NCBI GenBank assembly: GCA_028561875.1
Contig: JAQQTI010000006.1
Coordinates: 1 to 37,133, forward strand
Length of the DNA stretch: 37,133 nucleotides
Direction: 5' to 3'
DNA from: Methanomassiliicoccaceae archaeon COG_1
GTDB taxonomy: Archaea > Thermoplasmatota > Thermoplasmata > Methanomassiliicoccales > Methanomethylophilaceae
A program made the translations under genes and the position numbers. Below, in pieces: positions 35,901 through 37,133 of this stretch (position 1 is its first letter; each line of letters starts with the position of its first letter). The notes under the pieces are model-generated. The model was given only the letters and a program-made list of their open reading frames with translations. It was not told the DNA's origin and searched no databases.

Positions 35901-36342
35901 CATCGCCGAGGGGCCGAAGGACTCCGCCTACACCACCCTGGACACCATGATAGACAAGATGACCGCGCAGCTCGACCTCGGCATCAAGTGCCGCGCGGTG
36001 GACGCGCAGGACGTGGCGGTCAAGGTCATCAACAAGCACTTCATGCCCGACATGATCGGCAACCTCAGGAGCTTCGCCACGCAGAACGTGCGGTGCATGA
36101 AGTGCAACACGAAGTATCGCCGCGTGCCGCTCGTGGGCAAGTGCGCCAAATGCGGCAACGACCTCAACCTGACCGTCCACGAGGCGTCGGTGAGGAAGTA
36201 CCTGAAGGTCTCGCAGGAGGTCTGCGAGAGGTACGAGCTCGACGACTACACCGTGGAGAGGATACAGATCATCGAATCGAGCATGGACTCCCTGTTCAAC
36301 AACGACAGGGTGAAGAGGTGCAAGCTCAGCGATTTCTATTGA
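32989..36342 (+). CDS. polC: DNA polymerase D (polII) large subunit DP2
   Basis: 1117 aa, near the usual size and without an intein. Catalytic subunit of the archaeal replicative PolD; partners the DP1 exonuclease subunit, which is not in this window. The ATG at 32989 overlaps the nog1 stop. Visible landmarks: N-terminal NDDAEECWIAETARAQGKDP, ALDRAVRIGLAIITEGILVA, GPIRASGGTGQAMSVLICDV, a central zinc-ribbon CPECGEETYRCWCRKCG (~642-658), the catalytic Asp pair in RRNCDGDEDCIILALDGLLN (~864-883; NxDGD signature of the double-psi barrel), and a C-terminal zinc module CMKCNTKYRRVPLVGKCAKC (~1036-1055). Coding signal is clean throughout, unlike the nog1 tail. Strongly marks the genome as archaeal. 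Confidence 0.97.
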   Translation: MRAYFKRLNDDAEECWIAETARAQGKDPQTFVEIPRAEDLASRVEELLSDYQVEGVADLIRSMTEEYGNREIVAIKVAEEYAKRPAESTERALDRAVRIGLAIITEGILVAPLEGIACTKIGHNDDGSTFADLVFAGPIRASGGTGQAMSVLICDVVRQVLGIGRYIPTEGEVNRFDEEIPLYKQCQHLQFVPTSEEIRTIVSECPVMVDGEGTEQTEISGFRDLPRIATNRVRGGACLVIAEGMCLKASKIKKHVDRLGIEGWDFIGKYLDMHKAVDAGGEEKKKVVEPAEKYLKDMVAGRPIFGHPCRVGGFRLRYGRARTSGLASLAYNPASMYAMDEFMALGTQLKIERPGKACVVTPVNAIEGPSVLLDNGDLVYCGTKEEYLAVRPRVREIVDNGEILVPFGEFCENNHVLVPCGYTLEWHKQELLARAGSLPDDWRDPTYDRSKEMSARYGVPLHPKFNLFWSDVAMAGLTSLRAHLAGEGGVEGGCACIPADKGAKETLVELGALHKVRGGKVVVDARYTRPMLDCLGLREEGGRIAEARPFAGGEPLAAASAAAGYEVRARAMTRIGTRMGRPEKAKERAGQPLVQCLFALNEPDSKSDVKDTAAAEKHLAGKANLSGPVRDLNVEMGARRCPECGEETYRCWCRKCGVHTAPFEKRRPDSGPATVKVDVAQEYADALAFLGEQDTRTALKCTDRLTSRRKTPEAMEKGILRRKHGISIFRDGTVRYDMTDIPLTHFRPREIGLSVERARELGYARDWNGDPLTDPEQIVELKCQDIIPAKDCGNYMVRVAQFIDDELEELYDLPRYYNAQNRADLIGRIAFGLAPHTSGCILCRIIGYADVKGCYGHPFYHASKRRNCDGDEDCIILALDGLLNFSKLFLPDRRGGLMDSPLVLTTRLDPNEIDKEAQNIDCLREYPLELYEAAMDMRDPRTIEGAMDLVGGRIGTPAQYEGLGYTHDTPDIAEGPKDSAYTTLDTMIDKMTAQLDLGIKCRAVDAQDVAVKVINKHFMPDMIGNLRSFATQNVRCMKCNTKYRRVPLVGKCAKCGNDLNLTVHEASVRKYLKVSQEVCERYELDDYTVERIQIIESSMDSLFNNDRVKRCKLSDFY

Positions 36343-36669
36343 ACCTTGGAACATCAGTGCCGCTGACGACTGCGTCGGGCCCCTGCGTTCCGGGTTGGGC
36401 GCATGGTTCCCGTGCCGGTACGGAACCCGGGGCCGCGGTCTCCAACCTCACACCGACTACGCCGCGACGACGGGATGTTCGAGGATGGCCTGCGCGGGAG
36501 TGCATGCCGCCTCCCCCGACCGTCAGACCGCCATGCCCTGACCTCGCCACCAAGGGCGATCGAGAATCGGATTTTCTGAGATATGGCGAAAAGCAGAAGT
36601 GTCCCGGTCGGATGTTCGGGTTGTGAAACAAAAACTCCTTGCGACTGGGACGGAAATCCCCAGTCCTAA
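36343..36669. other. Non-coding transition region, GC-rich to AT-rich
   Basis: No gene I can support. From about 36560 onward A and T rise sharply relative to the rest of the window. One inverted repeat, GACTGGG (36643-36649) with CCCAGTC (36659-36665), nine-base loop, sits at the border; it might be a relic boundary or a terminator for polC, though it is 300 bases past that stop. Confidence 0.5.
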
Positions 36670-36987
36670 CGACAATATATCGGTTCCGACCGGACCCGTG
36701 AAAACAGTGGAGCATTATCTCGGTTCCACGGGTGTTTTGGATTTCGTAAGCAGAAAGGGTTTACAAACATTTATTACAAGGATCTTATCACACAGTACTT
36801 GAATGAATATGGTCATGCCGATAAACAGGACATGGTTGCTCTTCTTGTAGATAAACTTCCAGATGCCCTCACTGAAACTCAGAAGATCGATAAAGTTACA
36901 AACTTGTTGAGGGCCATGACCCGTGAAGGTAAAATCATTAACACAGGCACTACGAGAAAGCCAGTTTATCGTCTGCCAGCAGACTGA
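36670..36987 (+). pseudogene. C-terminal remnant of a Schlafen/AlbA_2-type ATP-binding protein
   Basis: Open from just after TAA 36667-36669 to TGA 36985-36987, without a proper start. From about 36745 it reads FRKQKGFTNIYYKDLITQYL, then NEYGHADKQDMVALLVDKLP and KVTNLLRAMTREGKIINTG. This matches the winged-helix-like tail common in proteins with an N-terminal Schlafen AlbA_2 domain: 'KDLI..Y....G.a.r.di..LL.dKLp..Lt..QK..Ki.NLLr.m.reGkI.n.G'. The AlbA_2 and middle parts are missing. Codons are AT-rich, unlike all neighbours, so the fragment is probably acquired DNA left by deletion or insertion. A TTG at 36799 could give a 62-residue peptide, but I doubt it is a functional gene. Confidence 0.6.
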
Positions 36988-37028
36988 TGATTACTCAAAC
37001 TTTACCTATAGTATCTTACCTAACTAAT

Positions 37029-37133
37029 TTAAATAATTCCGCATAAAGATCTGAACGGCCAGTTTTTGGAGTATGTGGACTTCGAAGCTTCCGACTCGAA
37101 TCTTTCGGTAAGAACCGAGATCATATGGTCCAG
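37029..37133 (-). CDS. Possible C-terminal end of an unknown gene entering from the right edge
   Basis: On the minus strand the frame is open from the window edge to TAA at 37029-37031, reading LDHMISVLTERFESEASKS and then TYSKNWPFRSLCGII. Too short to identify; composition is mid-GC. If real it is the 3' end of a gene convergent with the Schlafen remnant, and it would be the only gene here ending in TAA. May equally be chance. Confidence 0.25.
   Translation of the reverse strand: MDHMISVLTERFESEASKSTYSKNWPFRSLCGII

Noticed and set aside
32536-36354. 1272-codon open frame antisense to polC
   Set aside because: Stop codons are rare in such GC-rich DNA; the plus strand encodes unmistakable DP2 and the antisense translation shows low-complexity Arg/Val/Gly/His sequence with no family.
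36599-36802. 67-codon plus-strand open frame in the AT-rich tail
   Set aside because: It overlaps the Schlafen-like frame in a different register and shows no family pattern.
1-37133. CRISPR arrays, rRNA genes, transposases and inteins
   Set aside because: No regularly spaced short repeats, no rRNA-like sequence, no recognisable transposase, and polC has normal length without an intein insertion.

Overview
The window is a GC-rich archaeal chromosome segment. The archaeal assignment rests on the large subunit of DNA polymerase D, an archaeal Rpr2/Rpp21-type RNase P protein, mevalonate kinase, geranylgeranyl reductase and a tetraether-synthase-type radical SAM protein, together with TATA boxes placed about 25-30 bases before leaderless or short-leader starts. 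Every intact gene whose end is visible stops with TGA; one otherwise continuous reading frame carries an internal TAG. Together with the large secreted proteins (dockerin, BspA and InlB-type repeats), this best fits a host-associated methanogen of the Methanomassiliicoccales (Thermoplasmatota), a group known to decode TAG as pyrrolysine. The taxonomic call is an inference.

Layout. 1-8841 (minus strand) is a run of secreted or membrane-anchored proteins: a dockerin-carrying Ig/cohesin-like protein with a hairpin terminator behind it, then a tight operon of three C-terminally anchored cohesin-like proteins and two beta-propeller paralogues, the second cut by the window edge. 8924-12520 (minus) holds two further surface proteins, both frameshifted, which happen to be joined in one open frame. 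12777-17002 (plus) has an InlB-type repeat protein and a BspA-type leucine-rich-repeat protein, both membrane anchored. Together these look like a cell-surface or adhesion region.

17379-19299 (plus) is an RNA-metabolism operon (RNase P protein, CRM-domain protein, seryl-tRNA synthetase). 19478-21991 (minus) carries a tRNA-dihydrouridine synthase, an HD-domain phosphohydrolase with an in-frame amber codon, and a small membrane protein. 22175-24815 (plus) is a translationally coupled trio: aminotransferase, unknown acidic protein, mevalonate kinase. It meets, tail to tail, an opposing trio at 24766-27766 (minus): tetraether-synthase-like radical SAM enzyme, two-cluster ferredoxin, geranylgeranyl reductase. 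Mevalonate kinase starts isoprenoid supply, the reductase saturates the chains and the radical SAM enzyme would join them, so this stretch is an ether-lipid cassette.

27900-31895 (plus) is a giant secreted protein with a pilin-like N-terminus and a lamin-tail domain. 31958-36342 (plus) pairs a NOG1-type GTPase with DNA polymerase D large subunit. The last ~800 bases become clearly AT-richer and hold a remnant of a Schlafen/AlbA-type protein, probably acquired DNA.

Caution: many genes need one-base indels in G or C runs to read correctly (12777-15605, 8924-12520, the ends of the CRM gene, dus and nog1). This points to residual sequencing error, true decay, or a mixture, and it limits the confidence of several gene ends.
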